64,000 nt of DNA from the NCBI GenBank assembly GCA_910587635.1, contig CAJUNB010000018.1, positions 1-64,000 of the forward strand, in the 5' to 3' direction. Below the pieces are notes generated by a model. It was not told the origin of the DNA, ran no database searches, and saw only the letters and a list, made by a program, of their open reading frames with translations. Every line of letters starts with the position of its first letter. Positions within the stretch are counted from its first letter, which is position 1. This document shows, in pieces, positions 8,815-18,287 of this stretch. A program made the translations under genes and the position numbers. Origin of the DNA: an uncultured Lachnospiraceae bacterium (GTDB lineage Bacteria > Bacillota > Clostridia > Lachnospirales > Lachnospiraceae).

Positions 8815-9858
8815 GTGAAGGTGCTGATGATAGGAGCTGGCCGGGATGTGCGGGGCGGGGTGTCTAGTGTGGTAAATAGCTATTATGATGCGGGACTGGA
8901 TAAGCTGTGCGAGCTGACTTACTTGCCTACGATGGAGGATGGTTCTAAACTGAAGAAACTTTTGGTAGCTGCGAGAGCAAGAGTACGGTTTGAAAAGTTG
9001 GTAAAGGAGACAGATATCCTGCATGTGCATATGTCTTCCGACAATAGTTTTTATCGAAAGGCGGTTTTTATCCGAAAGGCTTATAAAGAGAAAAAGAAAA
9101 TCATTATTCATATGCATGGCAGTACCTTTGATACATTTTATAAAGAGCGGTGTGATGAAAAACAGAAAAAAGAAGTCAGAGATATCTTTGCTATGGCGGA
9201 TAAAGTGATAGCTTTATCAGAGGATTGGAAAGAGTTTCTGGCACAATATATTTGTAAAGAGGAAAAGATTCAGGTTATTTATAATGCTGTCAAGATACCG
9301 GAGCCTTATGAGAAAGATTATTCCAACCAAAAGATGCTTTTTCTTGGCAGACTGGGGCAGCGCAAAGGCACATATGACTTGATTGAGGCGCTTTCCGATA
9401 TCTTTCAGAAATTCCCGGACGCCCATATGTATTTTGGCGGAGACGGGGAGAGAGAGCAGGCAGAGGCGCTCTGCCGGGAAAAAGGGATTGCTGATAAAGT
9501 AACTTTTTTGGGCTGGGTGCGGGATACGGAAAAGGAGAAGTATCTGAAGGAGTGCAGTATTTATGTGCTTCCTACGTATCATGAAGGAATGCCCATGTCC
9601 GTCCTGGAGGCGATGGCCTATGGGATGGCGGTGGTGTCTACTTATGTGGGAGGGATTCCTCATATCATTACGGATGGGGAGAACGGACTGCTGTGCGAGG
9701 CGGGGAATGTGGACTTGTTAGAATGGAAATTAATAGAGCTTTTAGGTAATGCCGAGATATGTGATGGGATAGGAAGAAAAGCATTTCAAACAACAAAAAA
9801 GAACTTTGACATGGGACAAAACATAAAAAAGATTTTGGAAATATATGAGAAGTTATAA
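8815..9858 (+). CDS. GT4 glycosyltransferase
   Basis: This is a family 4 retaining glycosyltransferase of about 347 residues. The N-terminus reads VLMIGAGRDVRGGVSSVV, with the glycine-rich acceptor loop. The C-terminal donor domain has YHEGMPMSVLEAMAYG, the two-glutamate E-x7-E motif of GT4, followed by GGIPHIITDGENG. GTG 8815 is preferred because GGGAG lies eight bases upstream, two bases after the previous stop; an in-frame GTG at 8800 overlaps the upstream gene and has no good ribosome binding site. No membrane segments are seen. Confidence 0.88.
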   Translation: MKVLMIGAGRDVRGGVSSVVNSYYDAGLDKLCELTYLPTMEDGSKLKKLLVAARARVRFEKLVKETDILHVHMSSDNSFYRKAVFIRKAYKEKKKIIIHMHGSTFDTFYKERCDEKQKKEVRDIFAMADKVIALSEDWKEFLAQYICKEEKIQVIYNAVKIPEPYEKDYSNQKMLFLGRLGQRKGTYDLIEALSDIFQKFPDAHMYFGGDGEREQAEALCREKGIADKVTFLGWVRDTEKEKYLKECSIYVLPTYHEGMPMSVLEAMAYGMAVVSTYVGGIPHIITDGENGLLCEAGNVDLLEWKLIELLGNAEICDGIGRKAFQTTKKNFDMGQNIKKILEIYEKL

Positions 9859-9892
9859 AGGATGCAGATTCTGAAAGAGAGGATAAAATGAA

Positions 9893-10924
9893 ATGAATCT
9901 GTGGGTAATACTGTGGCTGTTTAGTATCATTATAGGGATGAGAAAAGCAGATCAGGAAAAGATAGGAAATGTTACGGATGGATTGGTCTATAAAAATATG
10001 ATATCTGTTCGTGGCATTCTGGCAATGGAAATTGTGTTAGGGCATTTTTATGGCAGAGTTTCCAATCCGGGACTGATCGCTGTCAACAACCGTATTGGCG
10101 TGTTAGTAGTAGGCATGTTTTTATTTTTGTCTGGCTGGGGACTATGTGAAAGTAGTGTACGAAAAAAAGATTATTTTAGAGGATTTTTAAAGAAGCATTT
10201 TGGCAGAATTGTATTGCCAATTTATATCTTATATATTATTCAGATATGTATTTTTCGAGCGGATGGATACAAAATATCTGTAAGAAGTGTCGTAAAGGAA
10301 ATATTAGGCAGCCAAATCATTTCTTACACAAATTGGTTTATATGGGAACTATTGGTGCTGTATTTTCTTTTTTTTCTATTATATAGAAACCAAAAGAGAA
10401 CCATAGCAAATTGTATACTTGCATTTGGAATGGTGTTATTTATCGGGGTAGGAAGCTATTTGCAGATTGGTTCTAGGTGGTATGGAAGTATTCTCTGTTT
10501 TTTGATGGGGATTCTTTACTCACAGAGACGGGAGTTGGTAAACGCCTGGATGAGACGAAAGTTTTGGATAAAGTTGATTTTCAGCAGCGTTCTGTTTTTA
10601 TTGAGTCTGATTTTATTTATAAAATTGGAAGAGTCCATATTCGGAAATACGGTATTGATTTGTGTCAGTACATTATTATTTTGCAATTTGATTGTAATGT
10701 TATTGACAGTACTTCGAATCAGAAATCCAGTGACTTATTTTCTGGGGGAAATATCTTATGAAATTTTTATTGCTCATGCCGGTATCATGCAATTTTGGAA
10801 ACAAAAGATGGAAGGAAGCAATGATTTCGTGTACAGCCTGGTTTCAATCATAACGATAATTATTGTTTCTTGGTCAGTGCATGGGATGCTACAATGGGGA
10901 AAAGAAAGCCAATCAGAATGTTAA
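9893..10924 (+). CDS. Acyltransferase 3 family membrane protein (sugar O-acyltransferase)
   Basis: This 343-residue integral membrane protein has about ten hydrophobic segments. The family signature is the catalytic histidine in MEIVLGHFYGR (His51), followed by the arginine-containing FLSGWGLCES and FGRIVLPIYILYII segments. Such enzymes O-acetylate or O-acylate surface sugars. AGAGAGG about ten bases before ATG 9893 sets the start. Its place between glycosyltransferases implies acylation of this glycan; the acyl group is not readable. Confidence 0.85.
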   Translation: MNLWVILWLFSIIIGMRKADQEKIGNVTDGLVYKNMISVRGILAMEIVLGHFYGRVSNPGLIAVNNRIGVLVVGMFLFLSGWGLCESSVRKKDYFRGFLKKHFGRIVLPIYILYIIQICIFRADGYKISVRSVVKEILGSQIISYTNWFIWELLVLYFLFFLLYRNQKRTIANCILAFGMVLFIGVGSYLQIGSRWYGSILCFLMGILYSQRRELVNAWMRRKFWIKLIFSSVLFLLSLILFIKLEESIFGNTVLICVSTLLFCNLIVMLLTVLRIRNPVTYFLGEISYEIFIAHAGIMQFWKQKMEGSNDFVYSLVSIITIIIVSWSVHGMLQWGKESQSEC

Positions 10925-10946
10925 ATAAAAAAGAAAAAGGATAACT

Positions 10947-12074
10947 ATGAATATTTTGGTATTAAACTATGAGTTTCCGCCATTAGGTGGGGGCGCCTCT
11001 CCGGTGTCCAGAGATATTTCAATTCAGCTGGCCGGGCTTGGCCATAAAGTAACGGTAGTAACAATGGGGTATAAAGGACTGCCGAAATATGAAGAGCTGG
11101 GAGGCGTAAAGGTATATCGGGTAAAGTGTTGGCGCAGTCATAAAAGCGCCTGTATGCCGTGGGAACAGTATACTTATCTTTTAGCAGTAAGACAATTTAT
11201 GAGAAAACATATGCTGACTCATCAATATGATGTTTGCCATACGCATTTCATTATTCCCACGGGAGAAGCAGCATATTGGGTGTATCGGCATTTTCATATT
11301 CCCTATGTGATTACGGCTCATGGAAGCGATGTGGAGGGATATAATCAAAAAAAATATATGAAGGTGATGCATGTATTGTTACGCCCTTTTTGGAAAAAAA
11401 TTGTCCGTAATGCAAAAGGGGTAATTGCCCCGTCTGAATATTTACTGGGATTGATGAAACGGGAAATGAGAACAGGAGATTATACTTTGATTCCCAATGG
11501 GCTGGATATTGATAGATATGGGAAGTTATATTTAGAAAATGATGTAAAAGAAAAAAGAATTTTGTTGATGGGACGAATGCAGAAATCTAAAAATATGCAA
11601 ACAGTGATCAGTGCGTTAGCCAAAGTAAATCTGGGGGACTGGAAAGTTGATATTTTAGGAGATGGTCCCTATAGAGAGGAACTAGAGAAGCTGGTAAAAG
11701 ATTGTCAGTTGCCCGATACCGTCATATTTCATGGATGGATTGATAATGCAACACGGGAACAATTGTTCTTTTTAAAGAAAGCGTCTATATATATTACAGC
11801 AAGTCATTTTGAGAACTGTCCCATGGCGGTGCTGGAGACAATTGCTGCAGGATGCTATCCGCTTTTGTCTGACATACCTTCTCACCGGCAATTTGTAAAG
11901 GATGACAGATACTTCTTTGAAATGGACGATGCAAAAGGGTTGGCCCAAAAGATAGAAAAGCTGGTAAGCGACGAGTGGATCTGGAAAAAGGATTGTATTG
12001 ACATTTCTGATTATGATTGGAGTTTTATCATACGACGGTATGAAGAGATGTTGCTAAAGGCGTGCGGGAAATAG
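10947..12074 (+). CDS. GT4 glycosyltransferase
   Basis: This 375-residue GT-B enzyme starts NILVLNYEFPPLGGGASPV, the N-terminus of many PimA/WcaL-type family 4 transferases. The middle ITAHGSDVEGY and the C-terminal ASHFENCPMAVLETIAAGC complete the fold, the latter carrying the E-x7-E donor site. An AAAGGA ribosome binding site supports ATG 10947. Substrates are not predictable from sequence. Confidence 0.88.
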   Translation: MNILVLNYEFPPLGGGASPVSRDISIQLAGLGHKVTVVTMGYKGLPKYEELGGVKVYRVKCWRSHKSACMPWEQYTYLLAVRQFMRKHMLTHQYDVCHTHFIIPTGEAAYWVYRHFHIPYVITAHGSDVEGYNQKKYMKVMHVLLRPFWKKIVRNAKGVIAPSEYLLGLMKREMRTGDYTLIPNGLDIDRYGKLYLENDVKEKRILLMGRMQKSKNMQTVISALAKVNLGDWKVDILGDGPYREELEKLVKDCQLPDTVIFHGWIDNATREQLFFLKKASIYITASHFENCPMAVLETIAAGCYPLLSDIPSHRQFVKDDRYFFEMDDAKGLAQKIEKLVSDEWIWKKDCIDISDYDWSFIIRRYEEMLLKACGK

Positions 12075-12128
12075 CTTGCGGTATTACAGTAGAGTTGTTA
12101 TACTTGCCAGATAAAGGAATGAATCAGG

Positions 12129-13208
12129 ATGAAAATAGTCTTTGTTGTGTCAGCGATAAATGGAGGCGGCGCTGAACGGGTAATTACTACACTGGCAAAT
12201 CGTTATACTTTGCAGGGAGATGATGTAACGATTCTCATGGTGGCGGGAGAAGCAGTGTTATATGAACTGGATGAGCGTATAAAGATTGTTTCTATCGGAC
12301 AACCATCTAAGGGGAATCCTTTGATACAGTGTAATCGGCTGTTTTCTATGAGAAAATATTTCAGGGCACATAGGGATAGCCGTATCGTGGCATTCAGCAC
12401 GCGAATCAATATGTTTTCTATCGTGGCATCATTGGGACTGCATATTTCATTGACGGTATCAGAGCGGAATGACCCTCATCGTTTTCGTCCTGTTTGGCTG
12501 AGAAATATGGTTTATGAATTGGGTGCGAGTGGAAATACGTATTTTGTATTTCAAACAGCGGATGCAATGCGATGCTTTTCTGAAAAAATACAAAGAAAAA
12601 GTGCGGTTATTCCCAATCCACTTCGGGAAAATCTGCCAGAGTCTTTTATGGGAATGCGCGAAAAGAAGATTGTAGCGATAGGCAGGTTGGAACCGCAAAA
12701 AAATCATAAATTGCTGATAGAAGCCTTTGCAGAATTTCATCCAAAATTTCCTGAGTACACCCTCCATATTTTTGGTCAGGGAAGTTTGGCGCAGGAATTA
12801 AAAACATATGCTCAGACACTGAAATTAAATGAAATGATATTTTTGGAAGGTTTTTGCGATACCGTATTGGAGCGTATCAGAACGTGCGCAATGTATGTGC
12901 TGTCCTCTGATTATGAAGGGATTTCCAATTCCCTCATGGAAGCAATGGCGTTAGGACTGCCGAGTATCTCTACGGACTGCCCCATTGGAGGCTCGGCGTT
13001 ATGTATTCAGGATGGAATAAACGGTTTTCTGGTTCCAGTGGGAGATGCAAAAGCACTTGCAAAGGCAATGGAAAAAATTGCAGGAGACATACAATTATCT
13101 GAGAAGATGAGCTGTGAAGCAGTAAAGATCAGAGAAACCTTTGGAGAAACGAAGATTACGGAAAGATGGCGGGAGTTTATAGAGAATCGGAATGGAATCA
13201 GGAAATAA
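12129..13208 (+). CDS. GT4 glycosyltransferase (PglJ/WbnH-like)
   Basis: This 359-residue protein begins IVFVVSAINGGGAERVITTL, the N-terminal signature of the GalNAc/GlcNAc-transferring PglA/PglJ-like branch of GT4. It has VAIGRLEPQKNHKLLIEAF at the domain junction and YEGISNSLMEAMALGLPS with the donor-site glutamates. Its last 17 bases overlap the start of the next gene, implying coupled translation. HexNAc specificity is only a family tendency. Confidence 0.87.
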   Translation: MKIVFVVSAINGGGAERVITTLANRYTLQGDDVTILMVAGEAVLYELDERIKIVSIGQPSKGNPLIQCNRLFSMRKYFRAHRDSRIVAFSTRINMFSIVASLGLHISLTVSERNDPHRFRPVWLRNMVYELGASGNTYFVFQTADAMRCFSEKIQRKSAVIPNPLRENLPESFMGMREKKIVAIGRLEPQKNHKLLIEAFAEFHPKFPEYTLHIFGQGSLAQELKTYAQTLKLNEMIFLEGFCDTVLERIRTCAMYVLSSDYEGISNSLMEAMALGLPSISTDCPIGGSALCIQDGINGFLVPVGDAKALAKAMEKIAGDIQLSEKMSCEAVKIRETFGETKITERWREFIENRNGIRK

Positions 13209-14361
13209 ATATAGAGTGCTCTATGTAGCGCCCAGATATCATACAAATCAGGTGCCGGTTATAAAAGGCTGGCTGGCAAATGGGCATAAGGTATGTTTTG
13301 TCAGTCACTATGCCAGGCAGGGAGAAGATTATACCCATTTAAAACCTATTATTATGGGGTATTCCAAGATATTTCAAATTATATTTGGATTATATAAGAG
13401 TTTTTGTGATATTTGTAAAAGAAAAAAGGGAGTAAACCTGTATGAGTTTCAGCTGAAACTTGGATTTCCTCCAATGGGAAAGGCAGCCAGTGTAGTAGAG
13501 GATTTCCGGCCTGATTTTGTTATTTTAAGGGAAAGAGCGCTATATAATATTCCGTTTTACCGAGTATGTGTAAAGAAAGGGATCTCCTGTGTCTTATATA
13601 ACCAGAGTCCTCTGTGGGACAGGCCGGGAAGAGACAGTGGCTTGCTGAGGCAGAGTCTTTTGCATTTTTTCCCTGAGAGGCGTATAACGCCGGTTTTGGG
13701 AAATCCGGGACAGAGTACCGAAAAGACAAAAGATGCGTTTTATATTCCGTTTGTGATGGAGCCGTATGCTTCCTGGGAAGAGAAAGAACATTTTCGAAAT
13801 GATCAGATTCATATAGTCAGTGTGGGAAGATATGAACCAAGGAAACAGATGTTTCTTCTGTTGGAGGCTGTAAAAGAACTGATGAAGAAATATTCTCTGC
13901 AATTGACATTTATAGGGGAAGTCATAAATAGCGATCAGGAGAGATATTATAGTAGGCTGACGCAGAGCATAAAGGAATATGGTTTGGAAGAGGATATTGT
14001 TTTGTTACGCAATCTCACAAGGGAGCAGGTTTTTTCGGAGTACAAAAAATCGGACCTGTTTGTATTACCAAGTACGAAAGAGAGAGCTTCTGTTTCTCAG
14101 CTGGAAGCGATGAGCTGTTCTCTACCGATAATTTGTAGCGATACAAACGGCTCTGCATGTTATGTGGAGCCTGGGGTGAATGGATATCTGTTTCGAGATC
14201 TTGACAGGGGAAATCTACAAGAGAACCTGAAATACATGATAGAAAATAGAGAGAGTCTGGAAGAAATGGGAAAGAACAGCTATCGTCTCGTATTGGAACA
14301 ATATCAGTTTAAAAATTATTTTGACGGATTAATGGAAGTCGTATACGGGAGAGCAGAATGA
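13192..14361 (+). CDS. GT-B glycosyltransferase, GT4-type
   Basis: The product has 389 residues. The N-terminal half is divergent (VLYVAPRYHTNQVPVIKGW), but the C-terminal half is a typical Glycos_transf_1 domain: VSVGRYEPRKQMFLLLEAV, then TKERASVSQLEAMSCSLP, where serine replaces some of the usual motif, and GVNGYLF. It overlaps the upstream gene by 17 bases and the downstream gene by four (ATGA), so translation is probably coupled. Confidence 0.82.
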   Translation: MESGNKYRVLYVAPRYHTNQVPVIKGWLANGHKVCFVSHYARQGEDYTHLKPIIMGYSKIFQIIFGLYKSFCDICKRKKGVNLYEFQLKLGFPPMGKAASVVEDFRPDFVILRERALYNIPFYRVCVKKGISCVLYNQSPLWDRPGRDSGLLRQSLLHFFPERRITPVLGNPGQSTEKTKDAFYIPFVMEPYASWEEKEHFRNDQIHIVSVGRYEPRKQMFLLLEAVKELMKKYSLQLTFIGEVINSDQERYYSRLTQSIKEYGLEEDIVLLRNLTREQVFSEYKKSDLFVLPSTKERASVSQLEAMSCSLPIICSDTNGSACYVEPGVNGYLFRDLDRGNLQENLKYMIENRESLEEMGKNSYRLVLEQYQFKNYFDGLMEVVYGRAE

Positions 14362-16268
14362 CGCTGAAATCTAAATTAAAAAACAGGAATAGAGAGTATG
14401 ATATCTGGATATTGTTGGCGGTGTTCGTTGCCGTGCTTGCTATGCTGCGTTATTTTTATGCTCTGCTGGGAGATTATTATACGTTTTTAGATGAATATCC
14501 TACCTTTGATGCAGCCGTAGGCTTTTTTAAGACGGGGAAGTTTTATAAATGGGATTTCCATACAGAATCATTGACAGATATAGAGTATTCTAGAGCGTGG
14601 CCTCATACGCTTCTGCTGACGCTCTGGTTTCATATATTTGGTATCAGTGTTCCTGCCGGGAAGGCTCTTTCAGCAGTGTTAGGAGTGCTGTTTATTCTTT
14701 CCGTTTATTATATTACTTACAAGATTTATGATAATTATTATGTCACTATATTATCATGTCTGTTTTTGCTGGGAAATCCGTCTGTTACTGTTGTATTCAG
14801 GCAGATTCGGATGTATAGCCTGTGGATCCTTCTAATGGTCTGGTTTTTGTACTTTGTTTTTATGACTTTAGAAGTAGAGGGAAATTATTCGGGTAAAAAT
14901 CGTATCAGTGGTTTTTGTAGAAGGAATTTTAATTATCCTTTACAGTATGTCCTTTTAGCTGTCGTATCTCTAATTTTCTGTTATGTGACACATATTAATA
15001 CTCTTGTGTGTGGAGCGGGTATTATTCTTTTGTTGTTTTATCTGCTTGTTACAAAAAAAGACAAAAGATACGTAGCGGCAGCAGTATGTTTAGGGGCGGG
15101 AGCAGCATTATTTGGAATTTTGTGTTTTTTGGTATCGAAGGGGGTAAATATACCTATTGTCCGTATGATATATCTTGTGATAACTTCGGATAATTTTATC
15201 GGACAATATGATGAGCAGAATATCAGATATTGGAATTGGTTTAAAAATTTTATGGGAAACAGGGCAATTATGTTTTTTGCCTGTTTATGCGTGATTTTAG
15301 CTTTTATTCAAAGAATAAAGAATCGGGATAAGAAGTTTGATTTTTCTCTCTATTCGGTTTTTATTATTTCCAGTTCATTATATTGTTTTATTTATATCTT
15401 TAGTCAGTATTATCAGGATAGGTATATTATTTATATTGCTCCTCTTATTGCGATTACAGCGGCATGGGGAATTGTGGAAGCGGTATCTTTTAGAAAGAAG
15501 CACTTTTTTCCGGGAGTTATGGCACTTTTCTTTTTTGTTGTAGTTGCATTTCAAATAAAAACAAATTTTAAAGAGATATATAATAGTGATGATATTTGCC
15601 ATCATAGCCAGGTATATGCTAAAATAAGTAAGGATTCTATTGAAAGCCCTGTTGCCATAGCCGGATATGATTTTCGAGATTATTATGCCGTGCGGGAGTT
15701 GGAAGATTATGTGACGACACCGTTTGACAGGGCTCACGATATGGAGATTCTCTATGAGTTTGCCAGAGAGTATCCACAGGGGTATGTGGCAGTGGAGACG
15801 GATAAGATATACGGTATCACTGAGTCCATGAGAATTTTCATGCAGAACCATTCAGAACGGATAGCGGGGGATGGAATTGACGAATGGAATATTGATGTGA
15901 GCAGGTACCACTTCCTGTATCCGCAAAAAGAGTATCTGGAAATGTTCGAGGGAACGGGATGGGAAAGCGGTTGTGTCACATATTCTTTTAGGCGGATAGG
16001 AGAAGATACAGAACTCCGTGTTTCTGTAGATACGTCTCAAATGGCTGAAAATGCAAAGATTCTGTTTCTGAGTTTTGGAATTTTTACAGAAAATCAGGAG
16101 AGCCTGCCTCTATGTTTTCAACTCGTATTACCAGAAAATGCTTCGAAAGGTAAGTATCAATATTCTGTAATTGTAGACAAGCCCTGTCTTGCAGTGGAGC
16201 TGAAGGATGACTGTGAAGTATACTATAAGGATGAAACCTATAAGGAATTGAAATTGTGGGAAAAATAA
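14358..16268 (+). CDS. GT-C membrane glycosyltransferase, GT39/ArnT-like
   Basis: This 636-residue protein has about eleven N-terminal membrane helices (residues 16-395) followed by a soluble C-terminal domain of about 230 residues. The first extracytoplasmic loop carries the Asp-Glu pair of GT-C enzymes (D45-E46 in FLDEYPTFDAA). Such enzymes take sugars from polyprenyl-phosphate donors on the outer membrane face. The gene directly downstream encodes a GtrB-like polyprenyl-phosphate sugar synthase, which would supply that donor. It overlaps the previous gene by four bases. Acceptor, glycan or protein, is unknown. Confidence 0.75.
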   Translation: MTLKSKLKNRNREYDIWILLAVFVAVLAMLRYFYALLGDYYTFLDEYPTFDAAVGFFKTGKFYKWDFHTESLTDIEYSRAWPHTLLLTLWFHIFGISVPAGKALSAVLGVLFILSVYYITYKIYDNYYVTILSCLFLLGNPSVTVVFRQIRMYSLWILLMVWFLYFVFMTLEVEGNYSGKNRISGFCRRNFNYPLQYVLLAVVSLIFCYVTHINTLVCGAGIILLLFYLLVTKKDKRYVAAAVCLGAGAALFGILCFLVSKGVNIPIVRMIYLVITSDNFIGQYDEQNIRYWNWFKNFMGNRAIMFFACLCVILAFIQRIKNRDKKFDFSLYSVFIISSSLYCFIYIFSQYYQDRYIIYIAPLIAITAAWGIVEAVSFRKKHFFPGVMALFFFVVVAFQIKTNFKEIYNSDDICHHSQVYAKISKDSIESPVAIAGYDFRDYYAVRELEDYVTTPFDRAHDMEILYEFAREYPQGYVAVETDKIYGITESMRIFMQNHSERIAGDGIDEWNIDVSRYHFLYPQKEYLEMFEGTGWESGCVTYSFRRIGEDTELRVSVDTSQMAENAKILFLSFGIFTENQESLPLCFQLVLPENASKGKYQYSVIVDKPCLAVELKDDCEVYYKDETYKELKLWEK

Positions 16269-16288
16269 GAGACAGATAGGGAGACAAT

Positions 16289-17233
16289 ATGTATCGTGTG
16301 TCAATCGTAGTACCTGTGTATAACGAAGAGGGCAATGTGGCTGAGCTGCATCGTGAAATTAAAGAAATCTGTGTACAAAATCAATATGAATATGAAATCA
16401 TTTTTATAGATGATGGCTCTACAGATCAAACTGGAAAAATCTGTAAAACGCTAAAACCGCTCAGATATATTCGAATGCGGCGCAATTCTGGACAAACGGC
16501 AGCTATGGATGCAGGGATTAAAGCAGCTAAACTGGATTATATTGTCACAATGGATGGAGACCGGCAGAATGATCCGGCCGATATTCCGGGAATGCTTGAT
16601 TATCTAGTGGAAAAAGACTATGATGTAGTGTCTGGCTGGCGAAAAAACCGAAAGGATACTTTTATGAAGCGATTTGTCTCCAGAGGGGCAAACTTGCTCC
16701 GTTATCTTCTGGTACATGACGGGATTCATGATAGTGGATGTTCCCTGAAAATATATCGCCGGGAGTGTTTTAAGGGAGTCAATTTATATGGAGAACAGCA
16801 TAGATTTATTCCGGCGATTCTGAAAATCAAAGGATTTACAGTGGGGGAGTATGTGGTGCATCACAGGCCCCGTACATCGGGTAAGACGAAATACAATTGG
16901 AAACGGACTTTTAAAGGGTTTGTAGATATGATTTCTGTTTGGTTCTGGAATAAGTATGCTACCAGGCCCCTTCATTTGCTGGGGGGAATCGGTATCGTGT
17001 TTCTAATATTGGGAGGATGCTGCGGTATCTGGTCGATCGTACTGTTTTTAGAAGGATATAAAATGTCCAGGAATTTGATGCCTCCCATGCTGACAATATT
17101 TTTTGTCATTATTGGGATTTTGATGTTTGTGTTCGGATTGATGAGTGAAATATTGATGAAAATATACTATGGAGTTCATGTGGATACTTCTTACAGTATC
17201 AGAGAAGTAATTGAGAATACGGAAACGGATTGA
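16289..17233 (+). CDS. Polyprenyl-phosphate glycosyltransferase, GtrB/ArnC-like GT2
   Basis: This 314-residue protein has a GT2 domain (residues 4-220) with FIDDGSTDQTG, the catalytic MDGDRQNDP (Asp89, Asp91) and a DSGCSLKIYRREC sequence. Two C-terminal membrane helices (about 228-255 and 263-292) follow. This is the standard architecture of enzymes that make undecaprenyl-phosphate hexose. It probably feeds the GT-C enzyme encoded just upstream or the GtrII-like protein at 729-2315. Confidence 0.9.
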   Translation: MYRVSIVVPVYNEEGNVAELHREIKEICVQNQYEYEIIFIDDGSTDQTGKICKTLKPLRYIRMRRNSGQTAAMDAGIKAAKLDYIVTMDGDRQNDPADIPGMLDYLVEKDYDVVSGWRKNRKDTFMKRFVSRGANLLRYLLVHDGIHDSGCSLKIYRRECFKGVNLYGEQHRFIPAILKIKGFTVGEYVVHHRPRTSGKTKYNWKRTFKGFVDMISVWFWNKYATRPLHLLGGIGIVFLILGGCCGIWSIVLFLEGYKMSRNLMPPMLTIFFVIIGILMFVFGLMSEILMKIYYGVHVDTSYSIREVIENTETD

Positions 17234-17245
17234 TTAAAATCACTT

Positions 17246-18286
17246 ATGGAGAAGATAAAATATAGTATTTTAATTCCAGTTTATAATATTGAATCTTATC
17301 TGCCGGAATGTCTGGATTCGGTTGTTGGACAGACATATCCTGATTTTGAAGCAATCGTAATAGACGATGGTTCTACAGACCAAAGTGGCGCTATTTGCGA
17401 TGTGTATGCTGGGAAAGATAAGAGAATAAAGGTATATCATCAAAAAAATAAAGGGTTGATGATGACAAGAAAGGAAGGTATTTTAAAGGCAAGGGGAGAA
17501 TATTGTCTTTTTTTGGATTCGGATGATTACTGTGATGCGCATTTGCTGGAAAAAATAGATGGGTTTCTGAAGCAAAATCAATGCGATGTGGTGGTGTTTA
17601 ATAAATATATACGATATACAAAGAAAGTGAAAAAATGTCCTAGAATAGATATTCCCCAAAAGATATGCAGCAGAGAGACGGCGATTACAAAATTATTTGA
17701 AGGTAGCCATTTGTTTTCGATTTTTATAAAAGCTGTAAAACGGGAACTGATTTTAAAGAATTTGGAAGAAATTTATATTCCCATTAATTATTGTGAGGAT
17801 GTACTGCAGACCTTTCATTTTTTTATGAAAGCGGAAAAGATTGGAATTTTAAATGAGTATCTTTATTATTACAGGATTCGTAAAACCAGTCTGATTCATA
17901 CGATGTCAGTTTCCAAGATCAGAGAAATACTGGATGCAGAAAGACATATTTTGAATTGTATGCAGACATGTAGTATGAATTTAGAGGCACAGATCAGGGC
18001 ATATAGAGGATATGTTTTGAACAATTTTATGGAAAATGTATTTAAATTAAATAGTGAACCTGGGGCATATAAAGTCCACATAAAATATTTGCAGGAAATA
18101 CTTTTGTTAGAAGAATTTCAAAAAATAAATACAGAGACAAATAGGAAAAAAATTAAAGGTTATAATTTTGTCCGGCTGTATCTTTTGATGGCAAGACAGT
18201 TTTCCTTGTTGATGACAATCGATAAAGGTCTGTATTTTATAAAATGTATATTGCAGAGAATTAGAAAAGAAAAAGGATTTATCTGA
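17246..18286 (+). CDS. GT2 glycosyltransferase (GT-A fold)
   Basis: The 346-residue product has the EpsJ/CpsI-like GT2 core: ILIPVYNIESYLPECLDSV at the N-terminus, then IDDGSTDQSGAICD and the metal-binding FLDSDDYCD near residue 93. The C-terminal 150 residues are a basic helical extension with no membrane anchor. The ribosome binding site is weak and the gene starts 12 bases after the previous stop, so it may depend on coupling. The inverting transferase role is secure; the donor is not. Confidence 0.86.
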   Translation: MEKIKYSILIPVYNIESYLPECLDSVVGQTYPDFEAIVIDDGSTDQSGAICDVYAGKDKRIKVYHQKNKGLMMTRKEGILKARGEYCLFLDSDDYCDAHLLEKIDGFLKQNQCDVVVFNKYIRYTKKVKKCPRIDIPQKICSRETAITKLFEGSHLFSIFIKAVKRELILKNLEEIYIPINYCEDVLQTFHFFMKAEKIGILNEYLYYYRIRKTSLIHTMSVSKIREILDAERHILNCMQTCSMNLEAQIRAYRGYVLNNFMENVFKLNSEPGAYKVHIKYLQEILLLEEFQKINTETNRKKIKGYNFVRLYLLMARQFSLLMTIDKGLYFIKCILQRIRKEKGFI

Positions 18287-18287
18287 A

